Shown: piece after piece, positions 7,247-13,270 of the stretch | Position numbering within the stretch: the first letter of the stretch is position 1 | Layout: every line of letters begins with the position of its first letter | Source: CAZXFA01 sp964640085 | GTDB lineage: Bacteria > Actinomycetota > UBA4738 > HRBIN12 | Reading direction: 5' to 3' | Assembly (NCBI GenBank): GCA_964640085.1 | Contig: CAZXFA010000035.1 | Coordinates: 1-21,860, forward strand | DNA length: 21,860 nucleotides | The notes under the pieces: model-generated | The model's input: the letters and a program-made list of their open reading frames with translations, nothing else | What the model was told of the DNA's origin: nothing | Databases searched by the model: none | Program-made: the position numbers and the translations under genes

Positions 7247-8281
7247 ATGAACGACCCGACGATGATGCCTGGTGCCGTCTACGTGCAGACGAACGAGGCG
7301 GAGAACGCGGTGATCGCGTACCGGCGCGGTGTCGACGGAGTGCTCGAGCGTATCGGAGCGCACCCGACCGGCGGGGCAGGCGATGCCATGCCGCACCTCA
7401 CCTCGCAGGGCTCCGTGGTGCTCTCAGGTGACGACCGGTACCTGCTGGTTTCGAACGTCGCGAGCGACGACGTGAGCGTGTTCGTCGTGAACGAGGAGGG
7501 GCTCGAGCTCCTCGCCCGGAGGCCGACGGGCCCCGGCCCGAAGAGCATGACCGAGCGCGACGGGCTCGTGTACGTGCTCGCGGCCGGCAAGCCGAGCGTA
7601 GCCGGGTTCCACCTGACCGACGGGGGCCTCGAGCCGATCCCCGAGGCTGAGTCGATGCTCTCGGCCGGGAACGCGGACCCGGCGCAGGTCTCGCTCAGCC
7701 CGGACGGGAGCCTCCTCGTCGTGACCGAGCGCGGGACCGACTCGATCGTCTCGTTCCCGGTGATGGAGAGCGGTCGGCTCGGCGGGATGCGGGTCGTCCC
7801 TTCTTCGGGCCCGACGCCGTACGGGTTCGCGTTCACCCCCGACGGCTCGACGCTCGTCGTCACCGAGGCCTTCCGCGCCGCGAAGGGTGCCGCGGCGGCC
7901 TCCTCGTACCGCGTTTCGATGGGCGAGATCGAGCCCGTCACCCGCTCGCTCGGCAACGGGCGGAGCGAGATCTGCTGGGCGGTCGTGGGCCCGGACGGGC
8001 GTTCCGTGTACACGACGAACTTCGCCGACGGCGCAGTGTCCCGCTACGTCGCCGGCGGGGACGGTTCGGTGACGCTCGCGGAGGCCGTGGCCAGCCTCAC
8101 CGAGGACGGCCGTCCTGGCCTGCGGGACGAGGACCTCACGCGCGACGGTCGGTTCCTGTACGCGATCGACGCCGACGCCGGGCGGATCGTCGGCTGGGCG
8201 GTCGGGTCGGACGGTTCGCTGGACGCGATCGGCGACTGGGGCGGGCTTCCCGTGACCATCGCCGGGCTGGCGGCTCGGTGA
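7247..8281 (+). CDS. Lactonase-family seven-bladed beta-propeller protein
   Basis: 344-aa protein with repeated propeller blades of the form 'S.DG..L.V....D.V..F.V' (e.g. LSGDDRYLLVSNVASDDVSVF, LSPDGSLLVVTERGTDSIVSF, FTPDGSTLVVTEAF, GPDGRSVYTTNFADGAVSRY, TRDGRFLYAIDADAGRI). This matches the lactonase/6-phosphogluconolactonase (YbhE/Pgl, PF10282) group in length and repeat pattern. No signal peptide is present, so it should be cytosolic. GGAGGGGGGAAG precedes the ATG at 7247. Members hydrolyse 6-phosphogluconolactone or other lactones, but many have no proven activity, so I do not name it pgl. The stop overlaps the next gene's GTG (GTGA). Confidence 0.87.
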   Translation: MNDPTMMPGAVYVQTNEAENAVIAYRRGVDGVLERIGAHPTGGAGDAMPHLTSQGSVVLSGDDRYLLVSNVASDDVSVFVVNEEGLELLARRPTGPGPKSMTERDGLVYVLAAGKPSVAGFHLTDGGLEPIPEAESMLSAGNADPAQVSLSPDGSLLVVTERGTDSIVSFPVMESGRLGGMRVVPSSGPTPYGFAFTPDGSTLVVTEAFRAAKGAAAASSYRVSMGEIEPVTRSLGNGRSEICWAVVGPDGRSVYTTNFADGAVSRYVAGGDGSVTLAEAVASLTEDGRPGLRDEDLTRDGRFLYAIDADAGRIVGWAVGSDGSLDAIGDWGGLPVTIAGLAAR

Positions 8282-8724
8282 TCCAGATGCGACTCGAACC
8301 GCTCTACCGGGCGAGCTGGACCACGCCGGAGGCCTGGCACGTCGATCTCGAGGGCGAGTCGGGCACCGAGGGCCGGAGCTTCTTCATCGCCGAGGGGCGC
8401 ACGGAGGGGCGCCTCTCGGCCCGGCTCCGGGCCGCGAACTTCCCGCGGCGGCGCGTGGACGGGACGCTCACCCCCGACTTCCGCGGCGTGCTCGAGACCG
8501 ATGACGGCGCCACGCTCCTGTTCTCCTGGTCGGGCCTGGCGCGGGTCACCGCGGGTGGGATGCGCGAGCTCGTGGGTTCGCTCACGCACGTCACCGGCGA
8601 TGCCCGCTACCGGTGGCTGAACGACCGGCTCTGCGTCATCACCGGCGAGGTCCGGGCGGACGGCGACGGGGGTAGCCGGGTCGTGATCGATGCCGCCGAG
8701 CTCGCCTGGGAACCGCCGGACTGA
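8278..8724 (+). CDS. DUF3237 family protein
   Basis: 148 aa from GTG 8278, which overlaps the lactonase stop; an ATG at 8287 is a possible alternative start. The sequence LEPLYRASWTTPEAW, followed by FFIAEGRTEGRLSARLRAANFPRRR, then DFRGVLETDDGATLLFSWSG and the late block RYRWLNDRLCVITGEVR, fits the DUF3237 (UPF0311) single-domain beta-barrel family, whose function is unknown. No secretion signal is seen. Coupling to the lactonase gene suggests related roles, perhaps in small-molecule turnover, but this is inference. Confidence 0.82.
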   Translation: MIQMRLEPLYRASWTTPEAWHVDLEGESGTEGRSFFIAEGRTEGRLSARLRAANFPRRRVDGTLTPDFRGVLETDDGATLLFSWSGLARVTAGGMRELVGSLTHVTGDARYRWLNDRLCVITGEVRADGDGGSRVVIDAAELAWEPPD

Positions 8725-8737
8725 GCTGGAGGCTCAG
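8721..8737. terminator. Hairpin joining the stops of two convergent genes
   Basis: CTGAGC (8721-8726) and GCTCAG (8732-8737) form a perfect 6-bp stem around TGGAG. The stem contains the TGA of the DUF3237 gene on one arm and the complement of the VOC gene's TGA on the other. It is a plausible short bidirectional terminator without a U-tract. Confidence 0.4.
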
Positions 8738-9153
8738 GGCACACCGGGACGCAGCGGGGCGTCCGCGACCGGCTCCGATGCGTGCCAGACGGCCTCGACG
8801 TTGTTGCCGTGCAGGTCGTTCACGAACGCCGCGTAGTACCGCTCCGAGTACTGCGGCCACACGCCCGGCTCCCCGCGCGGCGTCGCGCCGTTCGTCACGG
8901 CGGCCCGGAAGAACGCATCCACCGCGTCTCGTCCGCTGGCCTCGAACGCGACGTGCGCCGCCGTCGTGACGGGGCTCCCCCGGTAGATCGCGAAGTCGTC
9001 GAGCCCCTCCGCCCCGTAGTGCACGCCGTCCTCCTGCGCGTGGAGCTCGGCGAGCCCGAGCGGCGCCAGGGCGGCCGTGAACAAGCGCCGGCTCGCCTCG
9101 AGGTCCTCGACGACGAACAGGACGTGATCGACGATCACGTGCCGGACGGTCAT
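8734..9153 (-). CDS. VOC (glyoxalase/bleomycin-resistance) family protein
   Basis: 139-aa protein with the vicinal-oxygen-chelate layout: VIVDHVLFVVEDLEASRRLFTAALAPLG at the N-terminus, AHVAFEA in the middle and YYAAFVNDLHGNNVEAVWH at the end. The likely metal ligands are His10, the His of AHVAF and the Glu of VEAVWH, so a metal site looks intact. The start MTVRHVIVDH (9153) is preferred over an upstream in-frame start because it gives the canonical VOC N-terminus; the Shine-Dalgarno is weak. The substrate is unknown. It converges on DUF3237 and diverges from the YCII gene. Confidence 0.86.
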   Translation of the reverse strand: MTVRHVIVDHVLFVVEDLEASRRLFTAALAPLGLAELHAQEDGVHYGAEGLDDFAIYRGSPVTTAAHVAFEASGRDAVDAFFRAAVTNGATPRGEPGVWPQYSERYYAAFVNDLHGNNVEAVWHASEPVADAPLRPGVP

Positions 9154-9319
9154 GGCCTCGGAGCGTAGCCCACATCCGATCCTCGGCCTGTCGAAACGCC
9201 CGAACCTCGTTCGTCGAGGGGGTACCGGGTGGCAAGAGGGCACGGAACCGCAAGCCCACAACGCCCGGAAACGGTCAGGCTGGCCGGCGTCGGAGCCGGC
9301 ACCAGGGAAGGAGGTCGGG

Positions 9320-9637
9320 ATGGCGGACTACGTGCTCGTCTACACGGGCGGCGGCATGCCCGAGACCGAGGAGGAGCAGGCTCGGGTCATGAAGGCCTGG
9401 GAGGACTGGTACCAGGACCTCGGTGCCGCGATCAAGGACGGCGGGAACCCGTTCGGGCCCGGGGCCAAGACGGTCGCCAGCGACGGATCGGTCGCCGACG
9501 TGGCCGGAGTTCCTCTCACCGGCTACACGATCATCACGGCCGATTCGATCGACGCCGCGGTCGAGAAGGCCAAGGGCTCGCCCGTCCTGTCGAACGGCGG
9601 CCACGTTCACGTGTACGAGACCTTCGACGTGATGTAG
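9320..9637 (+). CDS. YCII-related (DGPF-type) small protein
   Basis: 105-aa protein starting ADYVLVYTGGGMPETEEEQARVMKAWEDWY and ending NGGHVHVYETFDVM, the ferredoxin-like layout of YCII/DGPF proteins. The ATG at 9320 sits behind GGAAGGAGGT. An inverted GCCGGC pair (9283-9300) lies just upstream. The 166-bp leader back to the divergent VOC gene holds no other gene. YCII proteins are small, often uncharacterised enzymes or regulators (some fused to sigma factors); no reaction is assigned. A strong hairpin follows the stop. Confidence 0.85.
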   Translation: MADYVLVYTGGGMPETEEEQARVMKAWEDWYQDLGAAIKDGGNPFGPGAKTVASDGSVADVAGVPLTGYTIITADSIDAAVEKAKGSPVLSNGGHVHVYETFDVM

Positions 9638-9642
9638 CGGCC

Positions 9643-9675
9643 GTGTGGGGCGACCGGACCGAGGTCGCCCCACAC
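9643..9675 (+). terminator. Strong stem-loop after the YCII gene
   Basis: GTGTGGGGCGAC (9643-9654) pairs perfectly with GTCGCCCCACAC (9664-9675); C9655-G9663 extends it to 13 bp with a 7-nt loop. It starts 5 bases after the YCII stop and lies before the end of a convergent gene. No U-tract follows, as is common for high-GC terminators. Confidence 0.72.
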
Positions 9676-9701
9676 CTCGGCTACCGGACCTCGGCTACCG
9701 G
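9674..9701. repeat. 14-bp perfect tandem duplication
   Basis: ACCTCGGCTACCGG occurs twice head-to-tail (9674-9687 and 9688-9701). The second copy supplies the stop codon (TAG on the minus strand, 9695-9697) of the secreted-protein gene; the first copy holds an identical spare. Confidence 0.85.
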
Positions 9702-10441
9702 GCTGATGACTGGAACCGGATCAGCTCCTCGCGATCGGCCCCGCCCGAGACGCCGAGGACGAGCACCGGTCCCACCCCGTTCGCGTACAGCTTGTACTCG
9801 AGCACCCGCGGGTGCAGCGGGGTGAAGTCCTTAGTGAGCAGCACGTCGCGGAAGTGCCCGAACGGCACCTTCGCCTGCTCGCGCAGGCTGAGCACCTCGG
9901 CGGCATCCTCGGCCTCGCCAGCGTAGTGCTCCTGCCGGTAGCCCATCCCGACCTGCGGGTCCGCGGGCACGATCACACCGGCCATCGCGCCGTCGACCCC
10001 CGCCTCCCACGAGCCTGCCGTCGTGACGATCTCACCCTCCTCGAACTCCTTGGTGCGCTCGCCCAGGTACCAGACGTTCCCGCACACGTCCTGGGCATAC
10101 CAGTCGCGCGTGTCCTCGACGAGCTCGCCGTCCTCGGTCACGGTGTCGCGCACGACGGTGGCCTTGATACCGAGGATGTCCCTCGTCCGCGCCTTCACCT
10201 CGACGACCACCTTCTGCACGTTCCCGTGCGTGTCTGCCTCCCGGTAGACCCAGCGGGTGCCGGGCGCCATCGGCCAGTACGGGTTGTCGATCTCGGCGAC
10301 GAAGTCCGTCGGATCGAGCGCCACGGGCTCGGCCCCCTGCGGGAGCTCGATCGGGCACGCCAACGCGGCCCTCCCGACCCCCTGCAGCGTTCCCAGCGCG
10401 AGCGCCACCACGACGACCAGCCCCACGAGTTTGCGGTCCAT
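9695..10441 (-). CDS. Secreted protein of unknown function
   Basis: 248-aa protein with a clear Sec signal peptide (MDRKLVGLVVVVALALGTLQGVGRAALA, cleavage near residue 28). The mature part begins with the block IDNPYWPMAPGTRWVYRE and continues through VEDTRDWYAQDVCGNVWYLGE, TTAGSWEAGVDGAMAGVIVPADP, GYRQEHYAGEAEDAAEVLSL and FTPLHPRVLEYKLYANGVGPVL. This reads as a mostly beta-strand extracytoplasmic domain with few cysteines. I recall similar secreted proteins in actinobacterial genomes but no named function. A GAGGAGGTCGGG Shine-Dalgarno precedes the ATG. It is transcribed divergently from a two-component operon across a region with 11-bp repeats, so it may be a target of that system. Confidence 0.82.
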   Translation of the reverse strand: MDRKLVGLVVVVALALGTLQGVGRAALACPIELPQGAEPVALDPTDFVAEIDNPYWPMAPGTRWVYREADTHGNVQKVVVEVKARTRDILGIKATVVRDTVTEDGELVEDTRDWYAQDVCGNVWYLGERTKEFEEGEIVTTAGSWEAGVDGAMAGVIVPADPQVGMGYRQEHYAGEAEDAAEVLSLREQAKVPFGHFRDVLLTKDFTPLHPRVLEYKLYANGVGPVLVLGVSGGADREELIRFQSSAR

Positions 10442-10483
10442 CCCGACCTCCTCGCCTTCGGCGTCGGGGGCAGTCTCGGCCCG

Positions 10484-10541
10484 GGGCCCTGAACCGGCGC
10501 TGAAGGTCGCTCAGCCCGCGTTCAGCCCAGGGTCAGCCGCC
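10484..10541. promoter_or_regulatory. Array of 11-bp direct repeats, probable OmpR/PhoB-type operator
   Basis: Three contiguous 11-mers on the plus strand, GCTCAGCCCGC (10509), GTTCAGCCCAG (10520) and GGTCAGCCGCC (10531), share TCAGCC in exact 11-bp register. Just upstream, two 11-bp units in the opposite orientation (CTGAA at 10490 and 10501) face the divergent secreted-protein gene. Tandem sites with an 11-bp period are the classic binding pattern of OmpR/PhoB winged-helix dimers, and the adjacent gene encodes such a regulator. The array ends about 18 bp before the regulator's GTG start. Confidence 0.62.
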
Positions 10542-10558
10542 CACGCGATGATGTCGCC

Positions 10559-11236
10559 GTGCGGGTCCTGATCGTCGAGGACGAGAAGCGTTTGGCCGCG
10601 GGTTTGAAGCGTGGCTTGGAGGCGGAGGGCTTCGCGACCGACGTCGCGCTCGACGGGACCGACGGCCTGTGGATGGCGCGGGAGCACCCCTACGACGCGA
10701 TCGTGCTCGACATCCTGCTACCGGGGATCAACGGCTATCGGATCTGCTCGACGCTGCGCGAGGAGGGCATCTGGACGCCGATCCTCATGCTCACCGCGAA
10801 GGACGGCGAGTACGACGAGGCCGAGGCCTTGGACACCGGCGCCGACGACTTCGTGACCAAGCCCTTCTCCTTCGTCGTGCTCGTGGCTCGGCTCCGGGCG
10901 CTGGTGCGCCGCGGGGCAGCCGAGCGCCCGGCGATCCTGGAGGCGGGCGACCTCCGGTTCGATCCCGCCGCCAGGCGGGCGTGGCGGGGCGAGATCGAGG
11001 TGCGCCTCACCGCACGCGAGATGGCGCTCCTCGAGTTCCTGCTCCGCCGCAAGGGCGAGGTGGTCTCGAAGACCGACATCCTGGACCACGTCTGGGACTA
11101 CGGGTTCGAGGGCGATCTGAACATCGTGGAGGTCTACGTCCGGCACCTGCGGAACAAACTCGACCGTCCGTTCGGACGGAACGCGATCCGGACCCTACGA
11201 GGGGCGGGCTACCGCCTGGCGGCCGATGGCGGCTGA
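10559..11236 (+). CDS. OmpR/PhoB-family response regulator
   Basis: 225-aa two-domain regulator. The receiver domain (1-115) has acidic residues E8/D9, phospho-acceptor D51 (IVLDILLPG), T79 and K101 (TKPFS). The winged-helix effector (about 128-222) ends with VYVRHLRNKLDRP and IRTLRGAGYRL, typical of OmpR-type DNA-binding domains. GTG 10559 is the only start that keeps VLIVEDE at the N-terminus. No Shine-Dalgarno precedes it, so the transcript may be leaderless. It overlaps the kinase gene by 11 bp. It probably binds the 11-bp repeats directly upstream and the matching pair before the PepSY gene. Confidence 0.96.
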   Translation: MRVLIVEDEKRLAAGLKRGLEAEGFATDVALDGTDGLWMAREHPYDAIVLDILLPGINGYRICSTLREEGIWTPILMLTAKDGEYDEAEALDTGADDFVTKPFSFVVLVARLRALVRRGAAERPAILEAGDLRFDPAARRAWRGEIEVRLTAREMALLEFLLRRKGEVVSKTDILDHVWDYGFEGDLNIVEVYVRHLRNKLDRPFGRNAIRTLRGAGYRLAADGG

Positions 11237-12572
11237 GGGCACGGCCCCGGGCCGCGCGGGCGGGATCCGCGTGCGCATCACCGCCGCAGGCGTTGCCGTC
11301 GTGGCCGCTGCGTTGATCTTCGCCGGCGTCGCGATGGTCGCCTACCTGGACCGGACCCTGCGGGCGAACGTCCGGACCGAGGCCTTCAGGCGAGCCGACG
11401 GGATCGGGGTCGAGCTCCGGACCGGCAAGAGCCTGACCGTGGTGACGTCGAGCGATCCGGAGGAGGAGTTCGTGCAGGTGGTCGCCGACAGGACGGTGGT
11501 GCTTTCGAGCGCGAACGTCGAGGGGCTGGAGCCGCTCCTCGAGCTCCGCCCTGGCGCGAGCGGGACGCTCGAGTGGGTGCCGTTCGAGGAGGGGCCCTTC
11601 CTCGTCGTCGCCACGGCCGCCGACGACCGGACGGTCCTGGTCGGTCGGGCCCTAGAGGACGTCCTCGACGCGGCGCGTGCGGTCACGTTCGCCCTCGTCG
11701 TGGGGATCCCGCTCCTGCTGCTGCTCGCGGGCGCGGTCACATGGCGCGTCGTCGGTCGCGCCCTCGCGCCGGTGGAGGCGATCCGCGAGGAGGTCGAGGC
11801 GATCTCGAGCTCCGAGCTCCACCGCCGCGTGCCGGACCCGCCCGGGGATGACGAGGTCTCCAGGCTCGCGACGACGATGAACCGCATGCTCGCCCGCCTC
11901 GAGGACGAGGAGGCGCGCCGGCGCCGGTTCGTCTCGGACGCGTCGCATGAGCTCCGCTCGCCCGTCGCCTCGATCCGCCAACAGGCCGAGGTCGCGCTGT
12001 CCCATCCCGAGACCACCGATCTGCACTCGCTCGCGGAGGTCGTCCTCGAGGAGGACCTTCGGCTGCAGCGGATCGTCGAGGACCTCCTGCTCCTGACCAG
12101 GATCGACGAAGGCACCCTCCAGCTCCGCGCCGAGCCGGTGGACCTGGACGACCTCGTGCTCGAGGAGGCGGCCCGCCTCCGGACCTCGACCGACCTGCGG
12201 GTCGATGTCGGCGTGGCGGCGGGACGCGTGCTCGGCGACCGCCACCGGCTCGCCCGGCTGGTGCGGAACCTGACCGAGAACGCGGCCCGTCACGCGCGGG
12301 GCGCGGTCGCCCTCAGCCTCCGGCGCGAGCGCGGCGAGGTCATCGTGGCCGTCGAGGACGACGGGCCTGGCATCCCGCCTGAGGAGCGCGAGCGCGTGTT
12401 CGACCGCTTCGTACGGCTGGACGAGGCCCGCGAGCGCGACGCGGGCGGGAGCGGGCTCGGACTGTCGATCGCGCGGGAGGTGGCCAGGCTCCATCGGGGT
12501 TCGGTCGCGGCGCTCGAGGGCTCGCTCGGGGGCGCCCGGTTCGAGGTCCGACTGCCCGTGCACGCGGACTGA
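11226..12572 (+). CDS. Sensor histidine kinase with HAMP domain
   Basis: 448-aa membrane kinase, partner of the regulator above. TM1 is near residues 17-40, followed by an extracytoplasmic sensor of ~110 residues with no known domain, TM2 at about 152-175 and a HAMP linker to ~228. The HisKA domain has phospho-His at H241 (SDASHELRSP) and the ATPase domain has an N box (NLTENAARH, 348-356), G1 (DDGPGIP, 378-384) and G2 (GGSGLGL, 407-413). All catalytic motifs are intact. ATG 11226 lies inside the regulator gene, so translation is coupled. The PepSY protein downstream and the divergent secreted protein are candidate targets or signal modulators. The stimulus is not evident. Confidence 0.95.
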   Translation: MAAEGTAPGRAGGIRVRITAAGVAVVAAALIFAGVAMVAYLDRTLRANVRTEAFRRADGIGVELRTGKSLTVVTSSDPEEEFVQVVADRTVVLSSANVEGLEPLLELRPGASGTLEWVPFEEGPFLVVATAADDRTVLVGRALEDVLDAARAVTFALVVGIPLLLLLAGAVTWRVVGRALAPVEAIREEVEAISSSELHRRVPDPPGDDEVSRLATTMNRMLARLEDEEARRRRFVSDASHELRSPVASIRQQAEVALSHPETTDLHSLAEVVLEEDLRLQRIVEDLLLLTRIDEGTLQLRAEPVDLDDLVLEEAARLRTSTDLRVDVGVAAGRVLGDRHRLARLVRNLTENAARHARGAVALSLRRERGEVIVAVEDDGPGIPPEERERVFDRFVRLDEARERDAGGSGLGLSIAREVARLHRGSVAALEGSLGGARFEVRLPVHAD

Positions 12573-12586
12573 CGTCGTTCGACACC

Positions 12587-12608
12587 GTTCAGCGAGCGCT
12601 CAGCCCCG
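12587..12608 (+). promoter_or_regulatory. Pair of 11-bp direct repeats before the PepSY gene
   Basis: GTTCAGCGAGC (12587) and GCTCAGCCCCG (12598) are adjacent 11-mers matching the units at 10509-10541 (shared GNTCAGC). They lie in the 82-bp gap between the kinase stop and the PepSY start, suggesting a separate promoter for the PepSY gene controlled by the same regulator. Confidence 0.58.
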
Positions 12609-12654
12609 CCGTCGGACCATGGCACCGAGGGAACGCCCGAACGGAGGTGGACCG

Positions 12655-13008
12655 ATGCAGACCAGGACGAAGATCGCCCTCATCGCGGGCGCCGCCGTGG
12701 CCGCGATCGCGATCGGCACGGGCGTCGGGATCGCCGGCGGCGGGGACGATGCGCCGCTCACCGGCGCCGCGCTCGAACAGGCCTCGGAGGCCGCCCTCGC
12801 GCACGTCGGCGGCGGAACCGTGGTCGAGACCGAGGTCGGCGACGGCAGCGCGGCCTACGGGATCGAGGTGCGTCTCGACGACGGCCGCGTCGTCGAGGTC
12901 AACCTGGACGCCGACTTCCGGGTGATCGGCAGCGAGGCCGACGACGACGGCGCGAGCGGCGAGGAGACCGGGGGCTCCGGCGGCGAGGAGCACGACACGG
13001 ACGACTGA
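12655..13008 (+). CDS. PepSY-domain membrane-anchored protein
   Basis: 117-aa protein. It has one N-terminal hydrophobic segment (IALIAGAAVAAIAIGTGVGIAGG, about residues 7-29, a signal anchor or uncleaved signal), then a single PepSY-like domain (LTGAALEQASEAALAHVGGGTVVETEVGD to EVNLDADFRVIGSE, ~35-93) and a very acidic, Gly-rich tail ending HDTDD. PepSY domains often inhibit proteases or act as small extracytoplasmic sensors, and genes for them commonly sit beside two-component systems. ATG 12655 follows CGGAGGTGG; an in-frame ATG at 12619 has no Shine-Dalgarno and would mask the signal. It is followed by a GC-rich hairpin and then the riboswitch. Confidence 0.84.
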   Translation: MQTRTKIALIAGAAVAAIAIGTGVGIAGGGDDAPLTGAALEQASEAALAHVGGGTVVETEVGDGSAAYGIEVRLDDGRVVEVNLDADFRVIGSEADDDGASGEETGGSGGEEHDTDD

Positions 13009-13026
13009 GCCCGTTCGGGTCCGGCG

Positions 13027-13050
13027 CCGTCCCCCTTTGCGGGGGGGCGG
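13027..13050 (+). terminator. GC-rich hairpin after the PepSY gene
   Basis: CCGTCCCCC (13027-13035) can pair with GGGGGGGCGG (13041-13050), with a TTTGC loop. It follows the PepSY stop by 18 bp and precedes the riboswitch, so it likely separates the two transcripts. No U-tract follows. Confidence 0.5.
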
Positions 13051-13057
13051 TCCCGGT

Positions 13058-13182
13058 GGTAGAAATCCTCTGCCCGGGCGCGGGAGCCCGGGTGCGACGG
13101 GGTGCAGCGAAGACCGGTTGGAATCCGGCACTGTCCCGCAACCGTGAAGCCCCTTCCGGGGACGAGTCGGGTCGCCTCCCCC
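13058..13182 (+). promoter_or_regulatory. Cobalamin (adenosylcobalamin) riboswitch
   Basis: The conserved core is unmistakable: CCGG..GGAATCCGG (13114-13127), then CACTGTCCCGCAACCGTGAAGC (13129-13150), and at the 3' end a B12-box-like block GAGTCGGGTCGCCTCC (13164-13179). The 5' part contains the GGGTGC element that precedes the core in this class. It leads straight into a B12 uptake and assembly operon, the expected target. B12 binding should reduce expression of the operon. The 5' boundary is approximate. Confidence 0.93.
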
Positions 13183-13245
13183 GTGGCGCGGATGGCGGTC
13201 CTCGACGGAAGGGCGGTTCGTGGGCGAGATCGACACCCATCTCGA

Positions 13246-13265
13246 CTCCCTCCGAGAGGAGGGAG
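13246..13265 (+). promoter_or_regulatory. Shine-Dalgarno-masking hairpin (riboswitch expression platform)
   Basis: CTCCCTCC (13246-13253) and GGAGGGAG (13258-13265) form a perfect 8-bp stem closed by a GAGA (GNRA) tetraloop. The 3' arm is the Shine-Dalgarno of btuF, whose ATG is at 13271. A second stem, CGAGAT/ATCTCG (13225-13230 with 13239-13244), lies immediately upstream. This fits a riboswitch that controls translation rather than termination. Confidence 0.7.
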
Positions 13266-13270
13266 GGCAG

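Noticed and set aside
9154..9319. Possible structured leader before the YCII gene, with GCCGGC inverted pair
   Set aside because: GCCGGC is itself a palindrome and common here; I could not match the leader to any known riboswitch core.
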